Part shown: in pieces, positions 1 through 9,580 of the stretch
Numbering within the stretch: the stretch's first letter is position 1
Layout: each line of letters opens with the position of its first letter
DNA from: Shinisaurus crocodilurus
Taxonomy: Eukaryota; Chordata; Lepidosauria; Squamata; Shinisauridae
DNA: 64,000 bases
Direction of reading: 5' to 3'
NCBI GenBank assembly: GCA_021292165.1
Contig: CM037878.1
Span: 5,830,804 to 5,894,803 of the forward strand
The notes under the pieces: generated by a model
Told to the model about the DNA's origin: nothing
The model's database searches: none
The model's input: only the letters and a program-made list of their open reading frames with translations
Translations under genes and position numbers: made by a program

Positions 1-1033
1 ATATCCCCCAATAGCCGAAGTTCTCTGGGTGGATAGGCTAGGACCATTCACACATTTGCCTGTGTAGAAATGACAACACAGAAGGGGAAACAGAGTCACA
101 TTTGCCACCCCCACTGCTATGCCCCTGCTGGAGGAGGACTCCTCTGAAGAGCTGGAGCTCCCAGGGACAGAGGATGCTCTTCAACCATCCATATCGAGAG
201 ACCTGGGAGAGCCTGGGCTCTCAGGGAAGAGGACGACCACGGGTCTGTCCTTCTCTGCAGGAAGAGGGGAACTCTGCTTCAGAGACGGTCCCAGAGATGG
301 TTTTCACCTTAAGAGGCAAATCAGTGGGGCTCCTTTAAGAAGAAGACTCCAAAAAGAAGGATTCCTCAAGAGGAAGGAACTCTTTTGGAGCAAGTCTTGT
401 AATATTCTGCAGCTGAGCCTTGGGTGGGGCTCAGGAGGGTCTGGTAATATAACCCCGACTTAGCAGTCTAGCCTTTGCTGAAAACAGTGTTGTTTCTTCA
501 GCTCCTTGTGCCTGGTATTTTGTTTCCCTGGCCTTGACTTGTGTTTGGACCTCTGTGTTATGGACCTTTGGACTTCTGCCTGATGCTGCTTTCTTGACTT
601 TGATCCTTCTTCCCCGATAGCCTATGCATTTGACCTTGCCTCCTGCTCCCCTGATTTCTCTCTGGAAAATCCATGTCTTCCCAGTAAAACTGTGCTTGAC
701 CTCTATTGTAATTGTCTGTGTGTATTGCATAGCAGAGAACTGAAACTAGCAGGAATGGGACACTCGCAACCTCCACGTGTTCCTGCTGCACACCTAGGAA
801 TAGATCCCACATGTGTACATGAATGAACATACGAACAGGGCTGGCGAGTCAGGCCTGTGGCCGACCTAACTCATTATCGTTTATTCAGACTGACTGACTT
901 CCTCAGCCTTGCACAGGTGTGGGATTTTCTCTGTCCCAGAGCTATGGCCGGGGATGGCTGAAGACATTTTGCTGCCTGTGGCGAAGGGCAAGATGCCCTC
1001 CTCCCCAATTCCACACTACGTTGACTCTTCCAG
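1..1033. other. No gene recognised
   Basis: I see no gene here. Open frames are short and overlap on both strands without any recognised domain. Positions about 480-720 are rich in CTTTGGAC/CTTGAC-type words that resemble the U5 side of reptile LTRs, but I found no TG..CA ends or target duplication, so this is only a suspicion. A short GGCA microsatellite lies just downstream, at 1072-1086. Confidence 0.4.
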
Positions 1034-1291
1034 TTGAATCTTACTATTCAACACTGGTAATGGGACAGGCAGGCAGGCAGGCAGGCATATTCAATAAGTA
1101 AACTGTTGTTGGTTACTACAATTTGATGGAGTGCCTTATTCACCATGCCTGAGACCGGTTCCCACGTTACTGGGAACAGGAGGGTAACAGGTAGAGAATT
1201 GGCCTCCTGGAACAGGAGGGGCTTTTGGAAGAGGCAGAGATCTTCAAAGAGCAGATCAACAAGGGGTCCCGGCAGAAGTGGAATCTTGACA
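1034..1291 (+). mobile_element. Fragment of an LTR (same family as 21113-21768)
   Basis: This matches the downstream end of the LTR at 21113-21768 read in the opposite direction. Shared landmarks are a TAAACTGTT motif, CCCACGTTACTGGGAACAGG (1153-1172), an AGAGGCAGAGATCTT-like block, and the terminal GGAATCTTGACA ending at 1291. The upstream part of the LTR is missing or too diverged to see, and a GGCA microsatellite interrupts the fragment at 1072-1086. Whether the family is ERV or Gypsy cannot be told from an LTR alone. Confidence 0.6.
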
Positions 1292-2865
1292 GTGAGGTGC
1301 TTTGGGAGACAATACTTGTCTGAAAAGTGGAATAAAAATGCAGTAAATAATAAAAAAAATGGGTTTATTTACATTTGTAACCCTCCCATGTTTTCCCTCT
1401 GCTTAATCTGTCTTTTTTCTTACCAGATTAAAAAATCTAGGAAGGAGGGAAAGACAGATGAACTGCACAATGCCTTTTGATGGTTAGCGCCAGGAGCCCT
1501 CCCTCTGGAAGCGGCTTTATTCCCAACTAACTGTCGGCTGATTTTCTACCCTCCGTGTGGATTCCAATGTATTGCAAGAATTGCTTCCCAGTGTCACGTT
1601 CCAAATCACTGTGGCTGCAGCCCAGCCCAGTTATGTATGCTGAAGGCCAGTTCAAGTCAACAGGGCAGAAACGGCTTCCAGCAGATTTCTGGATTGCGAC
1701 TGGTGTATCTGATGGCAGCCTCTCCTGACATGATGCAGCAAAATGTGCAGCGCACCATGGAACCAGGCAGGAGGAAGATGCTCTCCCTCTTTCTGATTTG
1801 TGATGGCACGAGGGGAAAGCTGTTCTATACACACACAGAGGGAGAACGATTTACCAACCTGCTGCTCCAGCAAGCTATAAAATCTTATGAGTGTGGATTT
1901 GTTTGTTTGTAGGGGGTGTTCTGGAATGTGTTTTGCTGCGTGGCCATATGTATAGGCTCGAGAGATTTGGTAATATTGCTCAGCGTCTGGTCTTTACACA
2001 AGCCATCCTGGAGAGGCCACAAAATATATTTTTTAAAATTCTGCATACAGAACGGAGCCCAACCCCCCCACCCCACCCCACCCCTGCCTGCAGAGAAGGT
2101 CGCTGTGACCCAGACTCGAGGCAAGATTCCACCGTGCCTTCCTGCTTGAACGAGCTGTGGAAACAAACTTTCCCCGAGCAGCCAAACCACTTCGAAAGAA
2201 AGCAAATAAGGCCTCTGTAGAAAGCTTCTTTTTGACCCGAAAGCTCACAATGGTGTTTGGTGGCCATTGCAATTGGAAAGAAGCATCTTCAGGCCAAAGA
2301 GTCAGCCTGGGGCACGGTGGAGTCTCCCGGCAGAGCAGAAGCCCTCTTGTTTCAGGCTGAACTCCCAGGATGCATTTCATTTCTTCCATTAGCAATATGA
2401 AGGGTCAACCTGGAGTCCAAAATCTTTCATTTGCAGCCACAATCCAAGCATTCATTTGCAAAACATTCCTGCCCTTGAAAAAACTTTGCCAAAGAATAAA
2501 AAATTCTCTTGGAGACGTGCAGCAGCTGCACATTTGGCTGTGCTTTTCAAAACACTTCTCTCAGTGAACCTGTTTGTCCACATTCTAGGCCTGACAGTTT
2601 ACTTCGGAGAAGTTGGAATGTTTGTGAACATTCTGTGATCTCACCGAAGCTCAGAGAGTTATGGGGAGAGGCATGCAGGTACCAAAGGTGAGCTATGTGT
2701 ATGTGTATATACTTCCATACCATACACAAGATAAAATTGTTGTATGCTGACCAGACTTATCTTACCTACCAGGTATCATATACCTAGCACTTTTAACTTG
2801 CAAAATAGCATTGATCTTCAAGATCCAGATCCAACTCACTGTCAACTGGACTACTTGCGCCTCCA
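1292..2865. other. Unique-looking sequence, no gene
   Basis: No repeat family or coding domain was recognised. Open frames of 60-120 codons exist on both strands, but they overlap each other, lack splice context and contain low-complexity sequence (C-rich at 2066-2090). This may be genuinely single-copy DNA. Confidence 0.4.
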
Positions 2866-3036
2866 CAGCCCCTGGACTGCTAGCTCAGCTTGTCTGAGTG
2901 TGGAAAGCTAAGCAGGGTCAGGCCTGGTTATTACTTGGATGGGAGACCCCTCCTCTAGTTTCCTGCACTGAACAGGGGGTTGAACTCAATGGCCTTGTAG
3001 GCCCCTTCCAACTCTATGATCTATGAAATCTATGAT
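2866..3036 (+). mobile_element. 5S-headed SINE with CR1-like tail
   Basis: The head (about 2866-2950) resembles the internal promoter part of 5S rRNA: GAAAGCTAAGCAGGGTCAGG followed by CCTGGTTATTACTTGGATGG. The tail (about 2965-3036) is the 3' end of the CR1 LINEs seen elsewhere in the window (GGGGGTTGAACTCAATGGCC, CCCTTCCAACTCTATGATC) and finishes in TCTATGAT-type repeats. A Pol III 5S promoter joined to a LINE 3' end is the standard SINE3 design. Two further copies lie at 9168-9325 and 49346-49512. Confidence 0.8.
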
Positions 3037-3049
3037 AAGCTAAGATGTA

Positions 3050-3298
3050 CAGTAATACCTTGGACTGCAAGTAACTTGGTTTGAGAGCATTTTGCAAGAC
3101 AAGCAAATTTTTAAATATTTAATTTTTTTTTTACTTGATATACAAGCGACGTCTTGCAATACAAGTACTATAGTACGGCTTAAATTAAAAATCTCTGTAC
3201 AAATTTTTTTTGGGGAATTTCATTTTGATATAAGAGTGTTTTGGATTACAAGCACGTTTCCGGAACGAATTATGCTCTCAATCCAAGGCATTGGGCAT
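3050..3298 (+). mobile_element. Tigger/pogo-like short DNA element, copy 1
   Basis: The element starts CAGTAATACCTTGGACTGCA after a TA dinucleotide and ends near CCAAGGCATTGGGCATTA, so its ends are inverted. It is the reverse complement of 24828-25079 over its whole length. It is about 250 bp, AT-rich and has no open frame, so it is non-autonomous. The TA target and the CCTTGG-containing ends suggest the Tc1/mariner superfamily (Tigger-like). The right end here is degraded. Confidence 0.65.
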
Positions 3299-3457
3299 TA
3301 GTCTTGGAATGTGTGTATTTCAACTGAACCAAAACAAAACGAACGACAAAAAAATATTTATTTTGTAAATTTATTGAATTGACCAAGACCCCGAGAGGTA
3401 ACATATCTTAAAGAGATGGCAACATGCGCATGAACTGGATGGGCCAAAGATAACTTG

Positions 3458-3690
3458 GACTAATGATGAATTGTAGCTGCATGGTAGAGCACCTGCTTTG
3501 CATGCGGGAGTAACAAATAAATAAATAAGCAAGCAAGCAAGCAAGCAGGTTTGATCCCTGGCAGCATTTCCAGGGAGGGCTGCAAAAACTGCCTGCCTGC
3601 AACCTTGGAAAGCCATCGCTGCAAGCCAGTGTTGACAATACCGGGCGAGATGGACCAAAGGTCTGATTCCATATAAGGCAGCTTCCTATG
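3458..3690 (+). mobile_element. tRNA-headed SINE
   Basis: An A-box-like TAGCTGCATGGTAGAGCACC is followed by CTGCTTTGCATGC and a B-box GGTTTGATCCC. The body reads CCAGGGAGGGCTG.. and the tail is GATGGACCAAAGGTCTGATTC then ATAAGGCAGCTTCCTATGAG. An AAAT/AAGC microsatellite (about 3514-3548) has expanded between the A and B boxes and would separate the Pol III promoter. Confidence 0.8.
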
Positions 3691-3834
3691 AGTTGAGTCC
3701 TTGTCACCCCTTCCTTGCTTATGTGGGAAAGGATGGGGGGGATTTGTGCCAGGCAGGTACCACATCCTGAGACCATCTAGATCCCAAAACGTGGCAAGAC
3801 ATCTAACTTCTAGAGAACCTGAAGGATTCTAGGG

Positions 3835-4196
3835 CAGTGGTGCAGAACTCCAGGCCTGTGTGCAAAATATGGACCTCTGGGGATCCTGCTCTGCAGGGTT
3901 CCCCCCCTCCTGATTCCATCCACTGACCCAACCCCTCCCCCCCCCAGCCACTGTACGTTTGGTGGTTTCCCAGCTTTGGTGTTGTTCCCCCAACCCATTC
4001 TAAAAGCTTGAAATGCCTCTCCCATGGCTTAGTTACTGCCTGGTGGTAAGAGCTTTAAGCAAAAATATGCTGGTATTTTTGATGGTTTTGGCCCCGCCCC
4101 TTTCCCCTTTGTCCTGCCCTCGACTGGAAGGCGGCCCCCGAGACCGTCTCCAAAATGGAATCCGGCCCTTGGGCCGAAAGAGGTTCTGCACCCCTG
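3835..4196. mobile_element. hAT-type non-autonomous element
   Basis: The left end is CAGTGGTGCAGAACT and the right end GGTTCTGCACCCCTG, which are imperfect inverted repeats of hAT type. The flanks TTCTAGGG and CTCTCGAG are only loosely alike (5 of 8) but both resemble the nTCTAGAn target seen for other hAT elements here. There is no transposase frame. A rearranged relative in the opposite orientation lies around 34268-34480. Confidence 0.6.
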
Positions 4197-5780
4197 CTCT
4201 CGAGGCATGAAAAACATAGGCAGCATTTTACTAAGGAGAAGTACCCCGAAACAAGAGACTTTTCCTGGTAAATAGGGATCACTGGCCACATGTCATGTTT
4301 CTTCCTTGACGCTGTTGATCTGGCTTGCCTGGATGGAGACAGACTGCTGGCTGGGCTGAGCCGCATTTCTGACGCTTGGCAAGCAACAGCGCTGTTTACT
4401 GCCTCCGCGAGGGCCTTCGCTTTTCGAAAAATACCAGGCCTGGTATTTTTTCTCTCCTCCTCCTCCTCCTCCTCCTCCTCCTCTCCTTGCTGGCATATTT
4501 TGGCAGTCCACTGCACCAGCCTTACCTTGAGTAACCTCTTGCAAAGAGCCATGAATGTTTGAAAAGGGCCCTATTACATCTCGCCAGTGCTCTTTAACTA
4601 CTTTTCCTTTAAAAAAAATAAAATAGAAAATAAATTCGCCTGAGAGCCGCGCCGAGGCTGTGTGCCTGCTACCACTGCAGCGTTCTGGGAGATGGGGAAA
4701 AGTAGGTCATGGTGTCACTTAAGGCAGCCATGGTCTAATTCCGACCCAGCAAGTGGAGCAAAAGCATGCCAGTTCCGAGATGATAAATGGCCACCTCTGT
4801 GGGATAAACAGCAGGCAACGGGCTAGGACATTTGAGGGAGCAAAGGGAGAATTCTCCTGGCCCAAATGCACCACGTTCAGTTCAGAACTGGCTCAGCAAA
4901 ACTTTTCATCAAGCTGTTAGCCACATTGCTGCTAACGGCCGGCGCCGTCTCTCTTCTTTTCCTCCTTCTTTCCCTAATCGGTTGTGTAAGCACTGCATTT
5001 GGAGCACCCTCTGCTGGCCCAAACCTGGATAAAGATAAGAATTATTCAGAGCGTAAGAGTTGCCATTGTTGTTGTTGTTTTGTGATCATGCAAAATGCTG
5101 GGTTAAAACAGCTGGTGTTTTTTTTTGAAGGAGGCCGCAGTACTTTCAGGGACCAGCAAGGTTTCTTCTGCATGGGGGTGAAGGAGGAGTGCCATACAGG
5201 CCTATGTATGTTGTCACCAGGATTTGCCTGGAGTGAAATTCAAAGAGAATCTGAGGGTTCCTTCTTGGATGAAACATTCTTGGCTTCAGAGGAGCCCTCT
5301 CCAGCAGCTACTTTACCCCCAAATGATCAAAGGTAGGGTGGGGCAGACTTTCCCTGTTCCGTGAGAGCAGATCACGCACAACCGGCTCTTCACAAAAGGG
5401 ACCAGGAAATCTAACATGAAGCGTAAAGCTGTCGAGAGATAAAATAAGCCACCACTTGCTGGGGACCGGTACTCGCACTATCGTTGTAAAGAAAGGAAAC
5501 TCAGGATACACCACTGTGAAGGAGCCTGCTTTATGGGGCCTTCGGCAGTGGTGGTCAGGGTGCTGTTTATTAAATCCCCAAGATCCACCAACTGGAGCCT
5601 GGTGCAAAAGACATCAACTCAAGAATTAAAGATTTCTGAGCCCAGGAATTTGTTCTGAGCACCAGAACCAAATAGAGCTCACACCCCTTCCACACAGGAA
5701 TCCACCATGAGGATATACCCTGAGCTTTCTTGACATCAGCAGTATAATTTAGGGAGGGTCACTTGGTTGTTGCTCTTGTT
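4197..5780. other. No gene; (CTC)n microsatellite
   Basis: No domain or repeat family was recognised. A (CTC)n tract at about 4455-4487 produces poly-Ser and poly-Glu open frames on the two strands, so the 165-codon minus-strand frame across it is not credible as a gene. An A-rich tract lies at 4600-4635. Confidence 0.4.
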
Positions 5781-5980
5781 AGGAACCTAGGAAGCTGCCT
5801 TAGACTGAGTCAGAAGAACACTGGTCTGTCTGGCCCGGTATCGTCGACCCTGACTGGCAAAAGTTCTCCAGGGTTTCAGGCAGGAGTTTTCCCAACCCTA
5901 TCTGGAGATGCTGCCAGGGACACTGAACCTGGGACCTTCTGCATGCAAACCAGGGGCTCCACCTTTGAGCTGCAGCCGCT
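5781..5980 (-). mobile_element. tRNA-headed SINE
   Basis: This is the reverse complement of the SINE at 12447-12645. The 3' end is on the left (AGGAACCTAGGAAGCTGCC, GACTGAGTCAGA) and the tRNA-like head on the right (GGGACCTTCTGCATGCAAAC, the complement of the B-box side). It is close to full length and lacks a clean A box. Confidence 0.75.
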
Positions 5981-6089
5981 CCTGGACACCTTGTTAAGGA
6001 TGCGGGAGTCAGAAATCCTTGCTGATCTGGTCCAAATCACCCAGAGATCTACCAGTAGATGCAGGTCTACCTTTTTTGCTTCCATCTCC

Positions 6090-6748
6090 CAGGGATGTTG
6101 AAGAGTCCTTGGTTTCGAGTCACGAGTCGAGTCACGAGTCTTTGGACCCGAGTCTCGAGTCCGAGTCCGAGTCCTTGGTCCAAAATGGTGACTCATGAGT
6201 CACGAGTCATTCCCAAAGCTGACTCCACGAGTCCCTATTAAAATTAATGGAGTTTTTCCCCAACAAAATAAGGCTATTTCAGATGTGTGGCTTAAATAAA
6301 TTCTAGGCACAAGTGATTTTGGCAAGAACAGACCAGGCAGACAAACCCAAAATAACCAGACAGGTAGAGGAGGCAGGGAACCCCAAAGCAGGCAGGCAGA
6401 GGCCTTTGTCTTGGACAATTCAAACTGTGGAACTGGTTAAGAAGAAGAAACCAGGCAGGCAGAGGAGGCTGGGAGCCCCAAACAGGCAGGCAGAGGCAGC
6501 CAAACCCAAAATGTCTGAAAGGTTGCATTTTAGGAAAATGATTTTAAAAAATAAACTTGCTGTACTTCCTAAAACCTATCCATGTTGCATTTGAGGAACA
6601 CGATTTTGGAACACGAGTCCTTGGTCTCGAGTCTCGAGTCGAGTCTCGAGTCCCATTAAAAATATTGGGACTCGAGTCCGAGTCGAGTCAGAGGGGGGAC
6701 TCAGTCCGACTCACGAGTCGAGTCCTGGAGTCCGAGTCCCCATCCCTG
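6090..6748 (+). mobile_element. GAGTC-rich hAT-type element, copy 1 (659 bp)
   Basis: The ends are CAGGGATGTTGAAGAGTCC and the inverted GGACTCGG..CCATCCCTG, sharing CAGGGATG. It is flanked by a perfect 8-bp duplication, CCATCTCC (6082-6089 and 6749-6756). CAG-type termini with 8-bp duplications point to the hAT superfamily. The outer 100-160 bp on each side are arrays of GAGTC/GACTC with CTCGAG and TGACTCATGAGTCA. The core has two CAGGCAGGCAGAGGAGG-type blocks and an A-rich segment shared only with copy 4 (32720-33407). There is no transposase, so it needs one in trans. Confidence 0.88.
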
Positions 6749-7000
6749 CCATCTCCTGATGGGAGTATTGTAATTCACTTCCATATTATTATTATTTTTT
6801 GAGGAGTTATTGGAGCTTGTTGGTGCCACCGGCTGGAACAGGACTCAATTTGGGCCTCTTGGTGAAGCAAGCATAACTTCTGTTAGAAGCAAGGGGCCCC
6901 AACCCGCCGGCTGCACCCTTGGATTAACCGTGAGTAAAGCCAAAGGGCATAGACTTTCATTGGCACATCTCAACCTCATGGATGTGTGGGAATTTTGGGG

Positions 7001-7098
7001 GAACCATTCAGCAAGTGCGAACTCGCCTTGTTCGGCTCACGCGAGTCTGTTCGCGAACGTTCTCCTTTAGCTCAGACCGGCTCACCGTTTCTGAATAA
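7001..7098 (+). repeat. CpG-rich 100-bp repeat, copy 1
   Basis: Matches 8933-9037 in the same orientation. Both contain CTTGTTCGGCTCACGCGAGT and CTGTTCGCGAACGTTCTCC, and both run into an A-rich stretch. The family is unknown; the GCGAACG-type words recall the hAT-like element at 45948-46585, but no ends were found. Confidence 0.6.
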
Positions 7099-7257
7099 AA
7101 AACAACAACAACAGAACGGTGACATCCCAGGAGGAGGTGAAAAGTTTTTTTTGCGTGGGTACACATCTGCTGTTTGTTCCTTTGAATGAACACTGTTGTT
7201 TGGCAACATCTCAGGTGTGCATGCGAGGGACTACAAAAGAAAATCCATACATGGTGG

Positions 7258-7387
7258 TAAGAGCACATGAAGAGCCCTGCTGGATCAGACCGAGGGCCCA
7301 TCTAATCCAGCATTTTGTTTCTAACAGTGGTCAACCAGATGCCTCTGGGAAGACCACAAGCAGGACATGATGGCAACAGCCTTCTTC
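7258..7387 (-). mobile_element. CR1 3' end fragment
   Basis: Reverse complement of the CR1 tail seen at 57480-57606. Landmarks are AGAGCCCTGCTGGATCAGAC, CCAGCATTTTGTTTCTAACA and GACCACAAGCAGGACATGAT. It is 5' truncated and abuts the tRNA-headed SINE that follows. Confidence 0.75.
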
Positions 7388-7394
7388 AACAGTT

Positions 7395-7590
7395 GCTCGC
7401 CAGGGGGGTGGAACCATACAGAAGGTCCCAGGTTCAATCCCCAGCAGCAACTCCAAGTAGGGCTGGAAAGAAATCCTGCCTGAAACCCTGGAGAGCCACG
7501 GCTGCCAGTCAGGATTGACAAATACTGGGCTAGGTGGACCAAGGGTCTGACTCGGCATAAGGGAGCTGCCAATGTTCCTATGGTATTCAA
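7395..7590 (+). mobile_element. tRNA-headed SINE
   Basis: It contains AGAAGGTCCCAGGTTCAATC (B box), CTGGAGAGCCACGGCTGCCA, GGACCAAGGGTCTGACTCGG and ends near AAGGGAGCTGCCAATGTTCC. Same family as 9330-9525 and 12447-12645. The A-box side is poorly preserved. Confidence 0.8.
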
Positions 7591-7647
7591 GGCTGGTAGG
7601 CTGCCTTTGGATATGGAGGTTCCTTACAATCACCATGACTAATAACC

Positions 7648-7811
7648 AGGGCCGGTGCAAGGCAGTTTGGTGCCCTAGGCAAGATCAGATATTTAGCGCC
7701 CCCCCCTTCCCACTTGAGCCCTTCCTCCCTCCAGCCCTATGCTCCTGGTGCCCCCTTTAGCCCGGCGCCCTAGGCAGCCGCCTAGTTGGCCTAATGGTAG
7801 CACCGGCCCTG
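7648..7811. mobile_element. hAT-type MITE with CAGGGCCGGTGC ends
   Basis: A 164-bp element with inverted ends CAGGGCCGGTGC and GCACCGGCCCTG, flanked by a perfect 8-bp duplication CTAATAAC (7640-7647 and 7812-7819). Inner words GCCCTAGGCA occur near both ends. The same ends bound the 1.36-kb element at 47495-48859, so the two belong to one family with different cores. Confidence 0.88.
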
Positions 7812-8036
7812 CTAATAACCATCGATGGTAAGACAAACTGTCATTAGCCATATCGATTTAAATACAAGGCAGCAATTATTTATGTAGTAGAATACAGCCT
7901 CAGAATGGAGGTGGGAGCAGTGGCGGTGGTGAAAACTTGGGTAATGTTTAAAAAAATGCTTTGTCCAAAAAAAAAAATGTTTTCTCTTTTTTAGTTTGGT
8001 TTGGAGTGTTTCTGTTTTATTATGGAACTTCCCTAA

Positions 8037-8130
8037 AGGCTCAATCCTAGGCATGTTGAGACAAAAATGTCCTGGGAATTCTGGGAGTTGTTGGACTTTT
8101 TTCTGTCTAAAAAAAGCATAGGATTGCAGC
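8037..8130. mobile_element. TTAA-type MITE (degraded)
   Basis: A short foldback starting AGGCTCAATCCTAGGCATG and ending CATAGGATTGCAGC, with CTAA on each side. The better copy at 41948-42056 has TTAA on both sides, so CTAA is probably a mutated TTAA. TTAA targets are typical of piggyBac-type transposons. Confidence 0.55.
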
Positions 8131-8230
8131 CTAAGTTTATAATGAAATGCCTTCTGAAATGTGCCCTTGTTTTCGATTTAAGTATTTGCACGTTACTTTG
8201 ACTGCCGGATGGCAGAACGCCAGCCTAGAG

Positions 8231-8365
8231 CAGTGGTTCCCAACCTTGGGTCCCCAGATGTTGCTGGACTACAGCTCCCAGCATCCCTTACCATTAGCCA
8301 CGCTGGCTGGGTATGCTGGGAGCTGTAGGCCAGCAACATCTGGGGACCCAAGGTTGGAGAGCCCT
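8231..8365. mobile_element. Foldback hAT-type MITE
   Basis: A near-palindrome: CAGTGGTTCCCAACCTTGGG..CCAGATG on the left and its inverse CATCTGGGGACCCAAGGTTGG on the right, meeting at a short centre with CCAGC/GCTGG words. Flanks GCCTAGAG and GCCCAGCG match at only 5 of 8. Same family as 31614-31748, 44468-44551 and 44979-45099. Confidence 0.8.
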
Positions 8366-8819
8366 GGCCCAGCGTAACGTCTTCAGTTGCTTTCTCCCGT
8401 GCCACCTGATTCTCTGTCCATCCCTTCCCTCTGTGCTTTTGAAAGGAATCCCCTCTGGGGGAGCTTGGGTTATTATTCTGCAGATGCTATTAAATTTTCA
8501 CAACAGCTTCACGGGTGGCAGGAGGAGGAGGAGATCCAACGCACCACTGGAGAAACAGGGCAAGGAGGAGGCCGGGGTGCAGGCAAGAGTGCCGAGCAAA
8601 TGATGGCAGATGTAGAATTCCTGGCACAGCGTCAAGGGATCGTCGGCCGCCAGCCGCTCCACCCCTTCGAAGAGCACGCCGTGTCCTCCAGCCGCAGCCC
8701 TGATTTATTAATGAAAATGGTGCTGTTGCTGGTACATGGTGCTCACCAATGAGACTGCAGGCAATTGATACTTCCCTCATCCATTAAGCCTGAGCTCTTA
8801 AAACAATTTGTCAAAACAT

Positions 8820-8820
<1 letters not shown>

Positions 8821-8854
<34 letters not shown>
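8821..8854. repeat. (CA)n microsatellite
   Basis: About 17 CA units. Similar tracts occur at 20043-20063, 30583-30605, 34811-34838, 41069-41098, 42184-42213, 43725-43751 and 48860-48882. Confidence 0.95.
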
Positions 8855-8855
<1 letters not shown>

Positions 8856-8932
8856 CTTTTGAAAGCACAGGCTTGATGTGTTGAGGAATCACCCCCTTGG
8901 GTCTTACTTTCAGGTTGTGTGAGCATCTTTGG

Positions 8933-9037
8933 AGAACCGTTCAGCAAGTGCGACTGCGGACTCACCTTGTTCGGCTCACGCGAGTCTGTTCGCGAACGTT
9001 CTCCTTTCACTCAGACCAGCTCACGATTCCTGAATGC
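8933..9037 (+). repeat. CpG-rich 100-bp repeat, copy 2
   Basis: Second copy of the 7001-7098 repeat, about 1.9 kb away in direct orientation. The central GTTCGGCTCACGCGAGTCTG is intact in both copies. Confidence 0.6.
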
Positions 9038-9167
9038 AAAAAAAAGGAAAAGAAAAAAAGGTAACATCCCCGTGTTCTTCACTCATGCAAGTCTTAACAG
9101 CAGTGAACTGATCCATATGCAAATCCTGCGGTTTCGACGTTTGAGGAGCTTGGTGGTAGGTAGATAG

Positions 9168-9325
9168 ATAGATAGATCATAGAGTTGGAAGGAGCCTACA
9201 AGGCTATCGAGTCCAACCCCCTGCTCAATGCAGGAAACTAGAGGAGAGGTCTCCCATCCAAGTAATAACCAGGCCTGACCCTGCTTAGCTTTCCACACTC
9301 AGACAAGCTGAGCCAGCATAAGCCA
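9168..9325 (-). mobile_element. 5S-headed SINE with CR1-like tail
   Basis: On this strand the CR1-type tail comes first (ATCATAGAGTTGGAAGGAGC, GAGTCCAACCCCCTGCTCAA), then TCCCATCCAAGTAATAACCA, GGCCTGACCCTGCTTAGC and GCTTGTCTGAG in reverse, the 5S-like head. A TAGA microsatellite (9157-9176) borders it. A tRNA-SINE in the opposite orientation follows directly. Confidence 0.8.
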
Positions 9326-9329
9326 CAGG

Positions 9330-9525
9330 TAGGTGGGACTGTAGCTAAGTGCTGGAGCCTCTGCTTTGCATGCAGAAGGTCCCAGGTTCAATCCCCGACA
9401 TCTCCAGGTATGTTGGGGATTTTGAGGGAGAGCCATGGCTGCCAGTCAGCGTCAACTGTCGACAATATTGGGCTAGATGGACCAAGGGTCTGACTCGGCA
9501 TAAGGCAGCTTCCTATGTTGCTATG
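9330..9525 (+). mobile_element. tRNA-headed SINE
   Basis: ACTGTAGCTAAGTGCTGGAG (A-box region), CTGCTTTGCATGCAGAAGG, CCCAGGTTCAATCCCC (B box), and the tail GGACCAAGGGTCTGACTCGG then CATAAGGCAGCTTCCTATG. Full length by comparison with 12447-12645. Confidence 0.85.
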
Positions 9526-9580
9526 TGGTCATCTCTGTCAAGGGGTACGAAGATACCTTGCCTGGTTTGGTATCTCCCAT

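Noticed and set aside
4055..4552. 165-codon minus-strand frame
   Set aside because: It depends on a (GAG)n microsatellite giving poly-Glu.
6090..6748. GAGTC arrays as a CRISPR array or satellite
   Set aside because: There is no regular spacer-repeat period; the arrays are confined to the ends of a TSD-flanked transposon. CRISPR is also not expected in a vertebrate.
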